Below are positions 8,894 through 19,344 of a stretch of DNA of 64,000 bases, in pieces. A program made the position numbers and the translations under genes. Positions within the stretch are counted from its first letter, which is position 1. The number at the start of each line of letters is the position of its first letter. The notes beneath the pieces were generated by a model. That model was not told the DNA's origin, made no database searches, and worked only from the letters and a program-made list of their open reading frames with translations. Origin of the DNA: Rhizobium oryziradicis (lineage in GTDB: Bacteria > Pseudomonadota > Alphaproteobacteria > Rhizobiales > Rhizobiaceae); assembly GCF_001939045.1 (NCBI RefSeq), contig NZ_MKIM01000028.1:794528-858527 (forward strand), in the 5' to 3' direction.

Positions 8894-9357
8894 GATCCGC
8901 ACGATCCTTATTGTTCTACTTTGCTCATTCAAGCATTGCGGTCAATCGTGGGATTACGGTTAAATTTTGGCTGGGCCAGGCGAAAAAATGCTCATATGGT
9001 TAATTTTCTCCAATTGCCATATAAATCTGCATTTTTGCCCGCTTTCTTGCTTTAAATTGTGTTAATAAGCCAACTATCCCCTTAGGATAAGGCTTGGCGT
9101 TAATTGTATCATAATAGGGAATGTGTCACTACGGAACGGTTAGAAGGGCAGAACGCGCCCAAGCTTTGCGACTGCGCCTCTGTGATGCTATGGATATCCG
9201 TTGCATGACACGCGTATAAGAAGAGTGATGCGTGATCTGCTAAAATTCAAGCCAAGTGGCAATGGCTGAATGATCATGGTGTTAGCCGCGTTTGCCGGGC
9301 CTCAAAAGCGATCCGGTCAGGCAAAGCGGCCTGAGTAGGCGTAAACGAGGCGTACCT
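8894..9357. other. Long intergenic leader before the giant polar-growth gene
   Basis: These 464 bp between the divergent Hpt and GPR-like genes hold no open reading frame of note. The middle is AT rich (about 8990-9120). They must contain both promoters and perhaps a long untranslated leader for the 7.5-kb gene. I could not identify a convincing operator. Confidence 0.5.
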
Positions 9358-12300
9358 ATGGCGAACAAAAAGACAAGCGAGTCGATTGACGATAGCGCTT
9401 TCCAGGCCCTCGAGGCAGCCCTGAGGATCGACTTCGAAAACGAAGACGATACGGCAGCGTATAGCGCCAGTTCTGAATCCGCGGAGGCGAAAGTGTCCGA
9501 GAGCCTGAAGCAAAGCAAGTCTGTGCAACGCGCCGATGCCGCTCTTCGCGAAAAGGAGCAGGCCGCCAAGCGCGCCAGCACCGCAGCGCCTCAGGCACCC
9601 GCTGCCAAGCCCGTGCCCCCTCGCCCGCAGTCCAAAGCTGCAAAACACCCAGCCATGGCACCGGCGGAGCCCGCACCAAAATCACCTTTGCTCGCCCCTG
9701 CCAATGATACATCGCGCCGCGCGCCATCAACGCTTTTGAAATCGCTGGACGGCGGCTCCATGAAGAGCGCCATGCGTAACGCCAGCATTGTTTCGCTGGT
9801 CTGGGGCATCGGCGGTTTCACCCTAACCCAATTGCTGTATAGCTCCACCATGTGGAGCGGTGGCCTGGCAGGCCTGTTTGCCAACCCCGGCATTATTGCC
9901 ATTTTGGTCGGCACTGTTTTGCCGATTTTCGTCTTCTTCTCCTTCGCCATCATGATGTCGCGCGCTCAGGACATGCGCAACGCAGCCCGCTCCATGGCCG
10001 AGGTGGCTTTGCGTCTGTCCGAGCCTGAAACGGCTTCAAGTGATCGCATGCTGTCGATCAGCCAGGCTGTGCGGCGCGAAGTCTCTGCCATGAATGAAGG
10101 TATCGAGCGAACAATCGCCCGTGCCACAGAGCTTGAAGCGCTGGTGCAGAACGAAGTCAGCGCGCTGGAGCGCAGCTATTCGGACAATGAAACACGCGTT
10201 CGCAATCTAGTAAAAGAGCTGTCTGCCGAGCGTGACGCCATTGTCAACCACGCAGACCGGGTTCGCTCGTCCATTCTCGGTGCCCATGACCAACTCAAGG
10301 AAGATCTGTCGCTGACGACCGAGGAAATCGGCATTCGCCTTTCCACCTCGGGCGAAGCCTTTGCAACGCAGATGGACTCACGCGTTACAGCCATTGTTGA
10401 AAAGTCTGCAACGGCTGCCGACACGCTCGGCTCGCTTCTGTCTGCAAAGACGGACGATATGGTGCAGACGGTCAGCGCCGCCGGCTTCTCGCTGTCCACA
10501 GAGCTTGATGGCCGCCTCCAGAATTTGACAAGCTCCATGTCGAACCATGGCGAAGAGATTTTGCGCCAGTTTGAGACCCGTGCATCGACGCTCGACGCCA
10601 GCACTGAGAAGCTCAATAGTGCGCTGAGCGAACGCGCCAAACAGCTCAACGAAACCCTAGTGGCGCGCACCAAGGAAATTGCTCAGGGCTTCACCCAGGG
10701 CGAAACGATCATTTCCAGCAGTCTGGATTCCGCGCTGGAGCGTTTGAATACGTCTCTGGATCAGAAATCGGAAGCCTTTACCCGCAGCCTGCAATCCAAC
10801 GCCGAAGATGCGCTGGTTGATATTGATCTTCGCGCCGGTCTGTTTGAAGACCGGATGCAGTCGACGATTGGTCAAGTCAACGCCAGCTTTGATCAGCGTA
10901 TGACGCAGTTCACCGATGCGTTTGATCAGCGAGCAGGAACGCTGGACGAAAAGCTCACAGGCAGCCTTTCTCGTCTCAACGAGACGCTTGCCCATGGCTC
11001 TGACGCCATTGATGGTGCAATGAACAGCTCGATCGAGCGTCTCGGCAACACCATGAACGACCAGTCGCTGGCGATTGCCATGACACTGGGCAACGGTCAG
11101 GATGTTATGAATGAAGCGCTTTCCAGCCACTCCCGCGAGTTGGCCGAAGCGCTGGAGCGCCGCCGTCAGGAACTTGACGAGACAATTTCGCAAGCACAAT
11201 TGCGCATTGATCAAATCATGGCAGAGCGCGCTGGTGCTCTGACCGAATCTCTGAACGAATCTCAGAAGCGGTTTGATGATACACTCGGCAGCCGTTCCGA
11301 AGCGGTTATCAGCCAGCTCACGGGCAGCCACGATCGTATCTCCGATATGCTCCAGAATGCTTCTTCCGGCATTATTGAAGCTGTATCGTCCTCGGAAGGA
11401 CGGCTTGCCGAAACGCTGGATCGCAAAGCGCAGACGATTATTGACGCTGCAAATGGTGCGGATTCGCGCATTGAAGCCTCTTTGAACGACAAGGCAGACA
11501 TCATTCGTGCCGCTTATGAAGAGAGCGAAGCACGGTTGAACAAAACGCTGGATGCCAAGGTTGAGCAAATCACCGACGCCGCCACCGATGCCGATCTGCG
11601 TATTGAAATGGCTATTGGTTCCAAGGCTGATGATATCCGCGCCGCTTATGAAGCCGGTCAGGCCCGTCTGGGCCAGACGCTTGATACCAAGATTGAACAA
11701 TTGAGCGACGTGGCGACCGAAGCCGATATGCGCATCGAAATGGCCATTGGTTCCAAGGCTGACGACATCCGCGCCGCTTATGAGGCCGGTCAGGCACGTC
11801 TTGGCGAAACGCTTGATACCAAGATTGAACAGTTGAGCGAAGTGGCAACCGAGGCCGATATGCGCATCGAGTTGGCCATTGGTTCCAAGGCTGACGACAT
11901 CCGTGCCGCTTATGAGGCTGGTCAGGCACGTCTTGGCGAAACGCTTGATACCAAGATTGAACAGTTGAGCGATGTGGCAACCGAAGCTGATATGCGTATC
12001 GAGCTCGCCCTTGGCAGCAAGGTCGATGCGATCCGCTCGGTTTACGAAGACAGCGAAGCGCGCCTTGCTGGCACCATCGATGCCAAGGTCAATCTGCTGT
12101 CCGAGACCGTGGACAATGCCGGCAATCGTCTTGAACAGGCTATTGGCAACAAAGCTGACAGCATTCGCGCTGCCTATGAAGAGAGCGAAGCACGGCTGAA
12201 CAAAACGCTGGATGCCAAGGTTGAGCAAATCACCGATGCTGCCACTGATGCCGATTTGCGCATTGAAATGGCCATTGGTGCCAAGGCCGACGATATCCGC

Positions 12301-15300
12301 ACTGCTTATGAGGCCGGTCAGGTCCGCTTTAGCCAGACGCTTGATACCAAGATCGAACAGCTGAGCGATGCGGCAACGGAAGCAGACATGCGTATTGAGC
12401 TTGCTCTTGGCAGCAAGGTCGATGCCATCCGCTCGGTTTACGAAGACAGCGAAGCGCGCCTTGCTGGCACTATTGATGCCAAGGTCAACCAGCTGTCCGA
12501 AACCGTGGACAATGCGGGAAGCAGACTTGAGCAGGCCATTGGCGCGAAAGCGGATTCCATTCGTAACGCCTATGAAGAAAGTGAAGCGCGGCTCACCCGC
12601 ACGCTGGATGCCAAGGTGGATCAAATCACCGATGCGGCCACCGAAGCCGATATGCGCATTGAGCTTGCCCTTGGCACGAAAATGGACGCCATCCGTGCGG
12701 TCTATGACGACAGCGAAGGCCGCCTCAAAGGCACCATTGATGCCAAGCTGAGCGAACTGACCCAGACCCTCGGCAGTGCAGATGCACAGATCGAGCAGGC
12801 ATTCGGCTCCAAGGCGGACCAGATCAGCGCCGCCTATGAGGCAGGTCAGGCCCGTCTGGATAAAACGCTGGACAGCAAAATCGAGCAATTGACCGATGTT
12901 GCAACCGAAGCCGACATGCGCATCGAATTCGCCCTTGGCAGCAAGGTGGATGCCATCCGCTCGGTTTACGAAGACAGCGAAGCGCGCCTTGCCAGCACCA
13001 TCGATTCCAAGGTCAACATGCTGGTTGAAACCGTTGGCAATGCCGATGCGCAGATCACACAAGCATTGGGCTCCAAGGCAGAGCAAATCAGCGCCGCCTA
13101 TGAAATAGGCCAGAGCAATCTGAACAAGACGCTCGATAACAAAATCGAGCAATTGACCGATGTCGCGACAGACGCCGATATACGGATTGAAATGGCGTTG
13201 GGCGGCAAAGTCGATGCGATCAAGGCTGCTTATGCCACAGGCCAGGCCGAGTTCGATAAAACGCTCAACAACAAGATTGAGCAATTGACCGACGCTGCCA
13301 CAGAAGCTGATATGCGGATCGAATTCGCCCTTGGCAGCAAGGTTGATGCCATCCGCACGGTTTACGAAGACAGTGAAGCGCGTCTTGCAGGTACAATCGA
13401 TTCCAAGGTCAATCAGCTGGTTGAAACTGTGGGGCAAGCCGATAGCCGATTGGAGCAATCGCTTGGCGCAAAGGCCGAGCAGATCCGCGCGGCCTATGAG
13501 ACAAACCACGATCGCCTTACCTCCCTGCTCGACGGTCGCGTTGAGCAGTTGATGGATACAGCCGCTGAAGCCGATCTGCGTCTGGCACTGTCCTTTGGTG
13601 GCAGAGCGGATGATATTCGCGCGGCCTATCAAGAAAATCAGGGTCGCCTCGACCAGTCTTTGGAAGCCTATTCCACTCGTCTGGCAGAAACACTCAACAC
13701 CTCAACCGACCGCGTCGACAGCCTGCTGGGCTCTGGCGTGTCGCGCATTGAGGACGGCTTGCACAGCAGTGTGTCGCGCCTTGCAACCACGCTGGACGAA
13801 AACCACACGCGCATCAGCCAAACGCTCAATGATCGCGGCGGCGCGATTGCGACGGCGCTTCAGGACGCCAGCACCAAGCTCGAAGACATTCTCTCCGACC
13901 AGGGCATGGCAATTGGCACATCCATCGCCGCCAGCGCTGGCATGTTGGAAATGACGCTGGAAGAGCAGCAGAAAAATCTGCGCGAAACCATCGATACCAG
14001 CGGTCGAGAGTTGCAGGACCGTCTACGCGGGTCTGCCGGTGCAATCGCATCCGAATTTGGCGAGACGGCGCGGGAAATCACCCGTACGGCCGACGAATTC
14101 TCGACCCGTGTGGAAAACACCCTGACCGGCGTGACCGATCGCTTGAGCGAAACGGGCAACCGTATGGAAACCAGTCTTAACAGTCTGGAAAGCCGGATCA
14201 GCAGCAGCATCGAAACCGTTGACCTCAAGGTGTCGTCTGCGGGCGAAACCGTCGCTGCCAAACTCTCCGAAAAAGTCTCGGATCTCGAACGCGTCAGCGC
14301 CGATGCAACGCAAAAGATCGAACAAACCCTTGGCACAGCTACGCAACGGGTTGCCGATACGCTGGATAGCCGCACATCGATCATTGATGAGCGTCTTTCA
14401 ACCATGGACCGCGCGCTGAATGTTGGTCTGCAAAATGTGAACAACACGATTGAAGGCAAAGCTGCGGGTCTTGCCACATCCCTGCGCGAAGCCGTCATGG
14501 ATGCCACCCGCGAAATCGACGCCGAAGCGCAAAAATCTGCCGAGTTGCTCAGCCGTACTGGAGAGCAATTCACAACATCTGTGAGCGCCAGGAACGAAGA
14601 ATTCTCGCGCTCTGTGCTGGAGCAATCCGACAGCCTCGCGCGCCGTATCAGCGAAACCCAAAACCGCCTTGCCGGTCAGGGTGCGCAGCTTGCCCAGAGC
14701 TTCTCGGAAGCAGGTGACGCCATTGTTCGCAAGGTTGCCGATGCACAAACGACAATGTCAACGCAGGCTGGCAGCATTGCAGCCGCACTGAGCGACGCCG
14801 AAAAAGCCCTTGAAGCCCGCGGCGGTGCCCTGCAAGCCAACCTTTCCAACACAACAGCAGAATTTTCCTCTGCGCTGGATAGTGCCGACAAGGCACTGGA
14901 AGCACGCAGCAGCGCCATCCGCACCACGCTGGATGAACGCACACGCGAGTTGAATTCGATGCTGGCTGGTCGCTCCTCTGAGCTTGCACGCCTGATTGAA
15001 GAAAACGCCAAGCCAACGGTTGAGCAGTTCTCGCAAATCGGCCGTGATGCTGCGGAACGGATCGCGCAAGCGGCGGAGCAAAGCGCCAATCGTCTGCGTC
15101 AGGAAAATACGCAGCTGACGGACGCCCTCACCGCGCGTGCAGCCAAAGCTGCCGAGCAAATGAATGTGACAGAACAGACATTGGCCAACACAGCAGGCCA
15201 CATGATCAATCGCCTCACAGAAACCAACGAGACGCTTTCTGCCGTTGTCTCGCAGGCCTCGCAGTCCATGGCTGAAGCGGACCGGCAGTTTGGCGCGACA

Positions 15301-16848
15301 ACAGATCGCCTGGCGGCCACCGCCAGCAAGGCAGCAGATGTTCTTGGCAGCTCCGGACGTTTGCTGGAAAGCAATCTGGAACGCCTCACCAATGCCTCCG
15401 AGCAGGCCTTGTCACAGGTCACCGGCATTGTTGGCCGGTTTGGCGATCACGCCAAGGTGCTGGGTCAGGCATCGGATCTTCTGGCAGCGGCGCAATCCAA
15501 TCTCGCTGGCACACTGGAAGAACGCCAACAGGCGCTGCGCGATTTGTCGATCGGCATCGTAAAGCGCTCCGAAGAAATCGAAAACACCATGAAGTCTCTG
15601 GCAGGCATGGTGGATGGCGCGTTTGATCAGGTTGAGCAACGCTCAAATCAGGTCGCAGGCAATCTTCGCCACGGCATCGAAACTTCCTTTGCCGACATTG
15701 GCCAGATCCTCGGTGAAACCGAGCAGAAGGCAAAGACCACGGCCGATTCCATGCGCGGTGCGCTGCTCTCTGCCGGTGAAGAAGCCACACGTTCGATCGA
15801 GCAGACACTCGGCACTGCCGAGCAGCGCTCGACAGACCTTGCAAATCGTCTGCGTGACGGCCTCTCGTCTTCGCTCAGTGATGTTGATCGCATCTTGACC
15901 GAAGCCGGTCAAAAGTCTGATGGCACAGCAAAGCACATGCGCGAAGCCATCCGCTCAACGGTGGAAGATGCACTTGGTCGTTTCTCTGGTGCGACCAACG
16001 AAATCCGTCGCTCCGCGCAGGAAATTCGCAACGAGCTGGATTTGACCCGCTCAGAATTGAAGCGCGGTGCCTTCGATCTGCCAGAAGAAGCGAAAGAAAG
16101 CGCCAGCGCCATGCGTCGGGCTGTCGCCGAGCAAATCAAGGCCTTGCAGGACATTTCGCAGCTGGTCGGACGTAGTGCGCAGCAGATGGAAATTTCCCAG
16201 CCTGCCCCACGCGCAACGCCTGTCAAGCCAGCGGCACCTGCTCCCAGAGCGGCAGCACCTGCGCAACAGACGAGAGCGACACCTGTTGCGCCGCCACGCC
16301 AGACACCGGCGCAACAGCTTGGCCTGCGGGGCAACCTGCCGATCGATCAGGCACCAGCCCCATCAGGTGCCGGTGAGCAGTCTGGCGGCTGGATCAGCGA
16401 TCTTCTGCGCGGTGCATCATTGGAAGAGCAGACCGGCACCTCCACAAACCGGGCGCGCCCGGCGGCTGACGCTCCACGCAGCAATGACGCCCGCAATCCA
16501 CGCCATATGGTCGAGTCTCTCAACTCGCTGTCCGTGGACATTGCCCGCGCCATCGACCACGACGCCTCTGTGGACCTGTGGCGTCGGTATCAGCGTGGCG
16601 AGCGTGACGTCTTTACCCGTCGTCTCTACACCCTGAAGGGTCAGCAGACCTTTGATGAAATCCAGCGTAAATATGATCGCGAGCCGGAATTCCGCACCGC
16701 CGTTGATCGCTATATCGCTGATTTTGAAAAATTGCTGTCTGATGTTGCCAAAACCGACCGTGACAAGTCGATCACGCAATCCTACCTCACCTCGGACACC
16801 GGTAAGGTCTACACCATGCTGGCGCACGCGGCAGGCCGGTTCACCTGA
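9358..16848 (+). CDS. Giant coiled-coil GPR/RgsE-like polar growth protein
   Basis: The 2,496-residue protein has a charged, Ala/Pro-rich N-terminal cytoplasmic stretch, two membrane helices (about 143-165 and 179-200), then roughly 1,900 residues of helical, coiled-coil, apolipoprotein-like sequence. A Pro-rich linker (about 2280-2330) and a conserved C-terminal domain of about 115 residues follow. This is the architecture of Agrobacterium Growth Pole Ring protein (GPR) and Sinorhizobium RgsE, needed for unipolar growth and rod shape in Rhizobiales. It looks longer than the roughly 2,100 residues I recall for Agrobacterium GPR, probably because of its 44-residue tandem array (residues 708-1455). 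I start at the ATG at 9358, seven bases after GAGG; an upstream TTG would add 22 residues. It is monocistronic with its own terminator. Confidence 0.82.
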   Translation: MANKKTSESIDDSAFQALEAALRIDFENEDDTAAYSASSESAEAKVSESLKQSKSVQRADAALREKEQAAKRASTAAPQAPAAKPVPPRPQSKAAKHPAMAPAEPAPKSPLLAPANDTSRRAPSTLLKSLDGGSMKSAMRNASIVSLVWGIGGFTLTQLLYSSTMWSGGLAGLFANPGIIAILVGTVLPIFVFFSFAIMMSRAQDMRNAARSMAEVALRLSEPETASSDRMLSISQAVRREVSAMNEGIERTIARATELEALVQNEVSALERSYSDNETRVRNLVKELSAERDAIVNHADRVRSSILGAHDQLKEDLSLTTEEIGIRLSTSGEAFATQMDSRVTAIVEKSATAADTLGSLLSAKTDDMVQTVSAAGFSLSTELDGRLQNLTSSMSNHGEEILRQFETRASTLDASTEKLNSALSERAKQLNETLVARTKEIAQGFTQGETIISSSLDSALERLNTSLDQKSEAFTRSLQSNAEDALVDIDLRAGLFEDRMQSTIGQVNASFDQRMTQFTDAFDQRAGTLDEKLTGSLSRLNETLAHGSDAIDGAMNSSIERLGNTMNDQSLAIAMTLGNGQDVMNEALSSHSRELAEALERRRQELDETISQAQLRIDQIMAERAGALTESLNESQKRFDDTLGSRSEAVISQLTGSHDRISDMLQNASSGIIEAVSSSEGRLAETLDRKAQTIIDAANGADSRIEASLNDKADIIRAAYEESEARLNKTLDAKVEQITDAATDADLRIEMAIGSKADDIRAAYEAGQARLGQTLDTKIEQLSDVATEADMRIEMAIGSKADDIRAAYEAGQARLGETLDTKIEQLSEVATEADMRIELAIGSKADDIRAAYEAGQARLGETLDTKIEQLSDVATEADMRIELALGSKVDAIRSVYEDSEARLAGTIDAKVNLLSETVDNAGNRLEQAIGNKADSIRAAYEESEARLNKTLDAKVEQITDAATDADLRIEMAIGAKADDIRTAYEAGQVRFSQTLDTKIEQLSDAATEADMRIELALGSKVDAIRSVYEDSEARLAGTIDAKVNQLSETVDNAGSRLEQAIGAKADSIRNAYEESEARLTRTLDAKVDQITDAATEADMRIELALGTKMDAIRAVYDDSEGRLKGTIDAKLSELTQTLGSADAQIEQAFGSKADQISAAYEAGQARLDKTLDSKIEQLTDVATEADMRIEFALGSKVDAIRSVYEDSEARLASTIDSKVNMLVETVGNADAQITQALGSKAEQISAAYEIGQSNLNKTLDNKIEQLTDVATDADIRIEMALGGKVDAIKAAYATGQAEFDKTLNNKIEQLTDAATEADMRIEFALGSKVDAIRTVYEDSEARLAGTIDSKVNQLVETVGQADSRLEQSLGAKAEQIRAAYETNHDRLTSLLDGRVEQLMDTAAEADLRLALSFGGRADDIRAAYQENQGRLDQSLEAYSTRLAETLNTSTDRVDSLLGSGVSRIEDGLHSSVSRLATTLDENHTRISQTLNDRGGAIATALQDASTKLEDILSDQGMAIGTSIAASAGMLEMTLEEQQKNLRETIDTSGRELQDRLRGSAGAIASEFGETAREITRTADEFSTRVENTLTGVTDRLSETGNRMETSLNSLESRISSSIETVDLKVSSAGETVAAKLSEKVSDLERVSADATQKIEQTLGTATQRVADTLDSRTSIIDERLSTMDRALNVGLQNVNNTIEGKAAGLATSLREAVMDATREIDAEAQKSAELLSRTGEQFTTSVSARNEEFSRSVLEQSDSLARRISETQNRLAGQGAQLAQSFSEAGDAIVRKVADAQTTMSTQAGSIAAALSDAEKALEARGGALQANLSNTTAEFSSALDSADKALEARSSAIRTTLDERTRELNSMLAGRSSELARLIEENAKPTVEQFSQIGRDAAERIAQAAEQSANRLRQENTQLTDALTARAAKAAEQMNVTEQTLANTAGHMINRLTETNETLSAVVSQASQSMAEADRQFGATTDRLAATASKAADVLGSSGRLLESNLERLTNASEQALSQVTGIVGRFGDHAKVLGQASDLLAAAQSNLAGTLEERQQALRDLSIGIVKRSEEIENTMKSLAGMVDGAFDQVEQRSNQVAGNLRHGIETSFADIGQILGETEQKAKTTADSMRGALLSAGEEATRSIEQTLGTAEQRSTDLANRLRDGLSSSLSDVDRILTEAGQKSDGTAKHMREAIRSTVEDALGRFSGATNEIRRSAQEIRNELDLTRSELKRGAFDLPEEAKESASAMRRAVAEQIKALQDISQLVGRSAQQMEISQPAPRATPVKPAAPAPRAAAPAQQTRATPVAPPRQTPAQQLGLRGNLPIDQAPAPSGAGEQSGGWISDLLRGASLEEQTGTSTNRARPAADAPRSNDARNPRHMVESLNSLSVDIARAIDHDASVDLWRRYQRGERDVFTRRLYTLKGQQTFDEIQRKYDREPEFRTAVDRYIADFEKLLSDVAKTDRDKSITQSYLTSDTGKVYTMLAHAAGRFT
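11479..13722 (+). repeat. 17 tandem 132-bp (44-residue) coding repeats
   Basis: Seventeen in-frame units of exactly 132 bp follow each other, encoding residues 708-1455 of the giant protein. A typical unit starts AIGSKADDIRAAYEAGQARL. Units 2-4 (11611-12006) are almost identical in DNA. Units of the ADDIRAAYE and VDAIRSVYE types alternate in places, which suggests duplication of multi-unit blocks. Forty-four residues equal four hendecads, which fits a continuous helical rod. Units 16 and 17 are the most diverged. Confidence 0.93.
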
Positions 16849-16869
16849 TAACCGAATTGCAAGACACTC

Positions 16870-16897
16870 AAAACCGGGGCTTTCGCTCCGGTTTTTT
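16870..16897 (+). terminator. Terminator of the giant coiled-coil gene
   Basis: AAAACCGGGGC and GCTCCGGTTTT pair over 11 positions (one G-T) around TTTC, and T residues continue to 16897. It lies 22 bp after the stop codon. Confidence 0.85.
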
Positions 16898-17014
16898 GTT
16901 GCGCGCACTTGTTGCCCATAAAAGGCTCACAGCGACACTGAATATCCGCGGCATCATTTATTGGACCGATTGCGAAACGTTCCACTCGTCGGGATTGGTG
17001 GAAGTCGCAGTCCG

Positions 17015-17920
17015 CTACCTGATCCTGAGGGAATGCGACAGCATCTCGATTGTCGCATCAATTTTAGGGCTCAGTTGGCGTGCACGCGGCCAAACCAGAT
17101 AGAGCGGCAAACCGTCCGCAGCCATCTGGGGCATAATCTCGACAAGCTCACCGGTTTCCAACGCATCCTGGATCAACCACGTCGCCAGCTGCGCAACGCC
17201 CAAACCTGCCTTGACGGCGGCAACTTGGGCCTCGGCACTGCCCAATGCAAGCCTACCTTCAATCGATTTGCTCTCAACCAAGCCATGCTCAGTCGCAACG
17301 CGCCAAGGCATGGTCGTGCCATCCGGCCGGCCATATAAAATGGCCATCCCATTCAGATCATCAAATGAATGAGGAGTACCGCAACGCGCCAGAAACGAGG
17401 GTGCAGCACAGATGATGAGCTTCTCCTGGCCCAAATACCGCCTGCCCAACGCCTCCGGCCAGACCTCCGAGGCTGTGATGCGGACAGCAACATCAACACT
17501 TTCCTCTACCACATCAACAAAGCGATCGGTAAAATGAACCTCCGGCCTTAATCCCGGATGCATTTCAGCGAGCGCAAGAATAATCGGCATAACCCGCATA
17601 TGACCAAATGCGACGGGAACGTTGATCTTCAATCTACCGACAGGCTCACGATCATGAGCCACCATCACCGCTTCTGCTTCGGCCAAGTCAGCGAGTGCAC
17701 GCGAGCATATGGCATAAAAGGCCTCACCAGCATCGGTCAGCGCCAAGCGCCGGGTGGTGCGCTCAAACAGCCGCTGCCCAAGCCGCGCCTCCAAGCGCGC
17801 GACACTCTTGCCAATAGCCGAATTGGTTAAATTGAGACGACGAGCAGCAGCTGTAAAACTCCCCGTCTGCGCCGCTTGCACAAAGGCCTCAATACCCTTC
17901 AACCGCTCCGTCTCAAACAT
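17015..17920 (-). CDS. LysR-family transcriptional regulator
   Basis: The 301-residue protein has an N-terminal winged helix-turn-helix (residues about 5-64, with AARRLNLTNSAIGKSVARLE) and a LysR substrate-binding domain. It is transcribed divergently from an MFS exporter gene 107 bp away, and it most likely controls that gene and itself. The effector is unknown. The C-terminal WPRARQLSPKIDATIEML segment is typical of the CrgA/DsdC-like group. Confidence 0.9.
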   Translation of the reverse strand: MFETERLKGIEAFVQAAQTGSFTAAARRLNLTNSAIGKSVARLEARLGQRLFERTTRRLALTDAGEAFYAICSRALADLAEAEAVMVAHDREPVGRLKINVPVAFGHMRVMPIILALAEMHPGLRPEVHFTDRFVDVVEESVDVAVRITASEVWPEALGRRYLGQEKLIICAAPSFLARCGTPHSFDDLNGMAILYGRPDGTTMPWRVATEHGLVESKSIEGRLALGSAEAQVAAVKAGLGVAQLATWLIQDALETGELVEIMPQMAADGLPLYLVWPRARQLSPKIDATIEMLSHSLRIR

Positions 17921-17931
17921 ACAATCTCGCT

Positions 17932-17994
17932 ATTGTGGAATTGATGTCCATAGATACTGGAAAAATCACCGCAAGACGAGATCTATGATCCACA
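17932..17994. promoter_or_regulatory. Probable LysR operator region
   Basis: The divergent intergenic region contains nested inverted arms: CATAGAT (17949-17955) with ATCTATG (17981-17987), and outside them TGTGGA (17935-17940 region) with TCCACA (17989-17994). LysR proteins commonly bind two dyads in such a position. The assignment is inference from symmetry and location. Confidence 0.4.
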
Positions 17995-18027
17995 TTATTG
18001 AATGCTCCAAGCATTTGGAGAGAAAAC

Positions 18028-19224
18028 ATGTCAATCAACCTTTCGTGTCAATCAGCAGCAGGCCAAAGATCCAGCGGCGGCATTTCCGTCATTTTTCTAG
18101 CCGTCTCTGCTTTTCTCATCGTCACGACGGAATTCATCATTGTCGGCATGCTGCCAGGCCTCGCCCGCGATTTGGGCATCTCCGTCTCCGCAGCGGGACA
18201 ACTCGTGACGCTCTTTGCCTTCACGGTCATGCTTGCCGGTCCCTTTCTCACGGCGATGGTGTCGCATTTTGAGCGCAAGCGGCTCTTCGTGTCGATCTTG
18301 GCGCTTTTTGCCATATCCAATGCCATCGCCGCATTGGCACCCAATATCTGGGTGCTGGGCATCGGACGGTTTATACCGGCCTTGGCTTTGCCCGTGTTTT
18401 GGGGCACCGCGAGCGAAACAGCAGGACAACTGGCGGGATCAAAGCGCGCCAGCAAAGCCATCGCGCAGGTCTATATGGGGATTGCTGCAGCCATGGTCCT
18501 GGGTATTCCGTTGGGCACGTTGATTGCTGATGCCTTGGGCTGGCGAGGAACGTTCTGGACCCTTGCCGCGCTCTCGCTCTTAATGGCAATTCTCCTGGGA
18601 TTCTTCATGCCAACCATGGCGAAGCCAGAAAAAATGAGTGCGCTGGCACAAGCGCAAATCCTGAAAGACCCATTTTTTCGCGGAAATATCATACTGTCAG
18701 TCGTGGTCTTCACGGCTATGTTCACAGCCTACACCTATCTCGCCGATATCCTCGAAACGATGGCAGGCGTGCCTTCAGCCCAAGTGGGTTGGTGGCTGAT
18801 GGGATTTGGTTTATTTGGCCTGATCGGAAATTGGCTGGGAGGCAATATGGTGGAGCGCGGGCCCGTTATGGCGACAGGCGTTGCCACCATGGTTCTCGCG
18901 GGCGGAATGATCGCCGCGACAGCCTTTTCATCGTCTCATATTCTGCTCATTCCAGCACTTGCAGCCTGGGGCATCGCCAATACAGCGCTCTATCCGATTT
19001 GCCAGATACGGGTGATGAAAGCCGCATCCCACGCCCAGGCGCTTGCGGGTACACTCAATGTGTCCATGGCCAATGCAGGCATTGGCCTGGGCGCGCTCAT
19101 AGGCGGGGCAGTCATTCAGCGCTGGAGTCTGTCTAACCTTGGCTATGTCGCCGCAGCGATTGCCTTGATGGCAATTCTCATATCGGTACATGTCGCGCGG
19201 CTCAAACCCCATATCGCGACGTAG
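18028..19224 (+). CDS. MFS transporter, DHA1 (AraJ/YdhP-like) family
   Basis: The 398-residue protein has about 12 hydrophobic segments and the MFS pattern of an N-terminal TTEFIIVGMLPGLARDLG segment, as in drug/sugar exporters of the AraJ/YdhP/NepI type. I chose the ATG at 18028, preceded by GGAGAG, rather than 17998. It pairs with the divergent LysR gene, a common arrangement for inducible efflux. The substrate cannot be predicted. Confidence 0.85.
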   Translation: MSINLSCQSAAGQRSSGGISVIFLAVSAFLIVTTEFIIVGMLPGLARDLGISVSAAGQLVTLFAFTVMLAGPFLTAMVSHFERKRLFVSILALFAISNAIAALAPNIWVLGIGRFIPALALPVFWGTASETAGQLAGSKRASKAIAQVYMGIAAAMVLGIPLGTLIADALGWRGTFWTLAALSLLMAILLGFFMPTMAKPEKMSALAQAQILKDPFFRGNIILSVVVFTAMFTAYTYLADILETMAGVPSAQVGWWLMGFGLFGLIGNWLGGNMVERGPVMATGVATMVLAGGMIAATAFSSSHILLIPALAAWGIANTALYPICQIRVMKAASHAQALAGTLNVSMANAGIGLGALIGGAVIQRWSLSNLGYVAAAIALMAILISVHVARLKPHIAT

Positions 19225-19303
19225 GACGATTGCAGTATTTGTTCAATCGGAACCGATCTGAGGTGAACTTATGCAGCAGATCGAAAAACCGACAAAAAGC
19301 CTT

Positions 19304-19325
19304 TGTGCGCCAGAGATGGCGCACA
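19304..19325 (-). terminator. Terminator-like hairpin between convergent genes
   Basis: TGTGCGCC and GGCGCACA form a perfect stem with a six-base loop. On the minus strand it is followed by AAGGCTTTTTG, so it may end the DUF6481 transcript; it may also serve the MFS gene. Confidence 0.55.
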
Positions 19326-19344
19326 GCATTCTCACGCGCTTGAT

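Noticed and set aside
10657..13632. A 991-residue open frame on the minus strand opposite the giant coiled-coil gene
   Set aside because: It lies wholly antisense within the 44-residue repeat region and its own translation is simply periodic (FVNRADGI..LAAKGE). Repetitive GC-rich codons keep the opposite frame open. It lacks a plausible ribosome site or homology.
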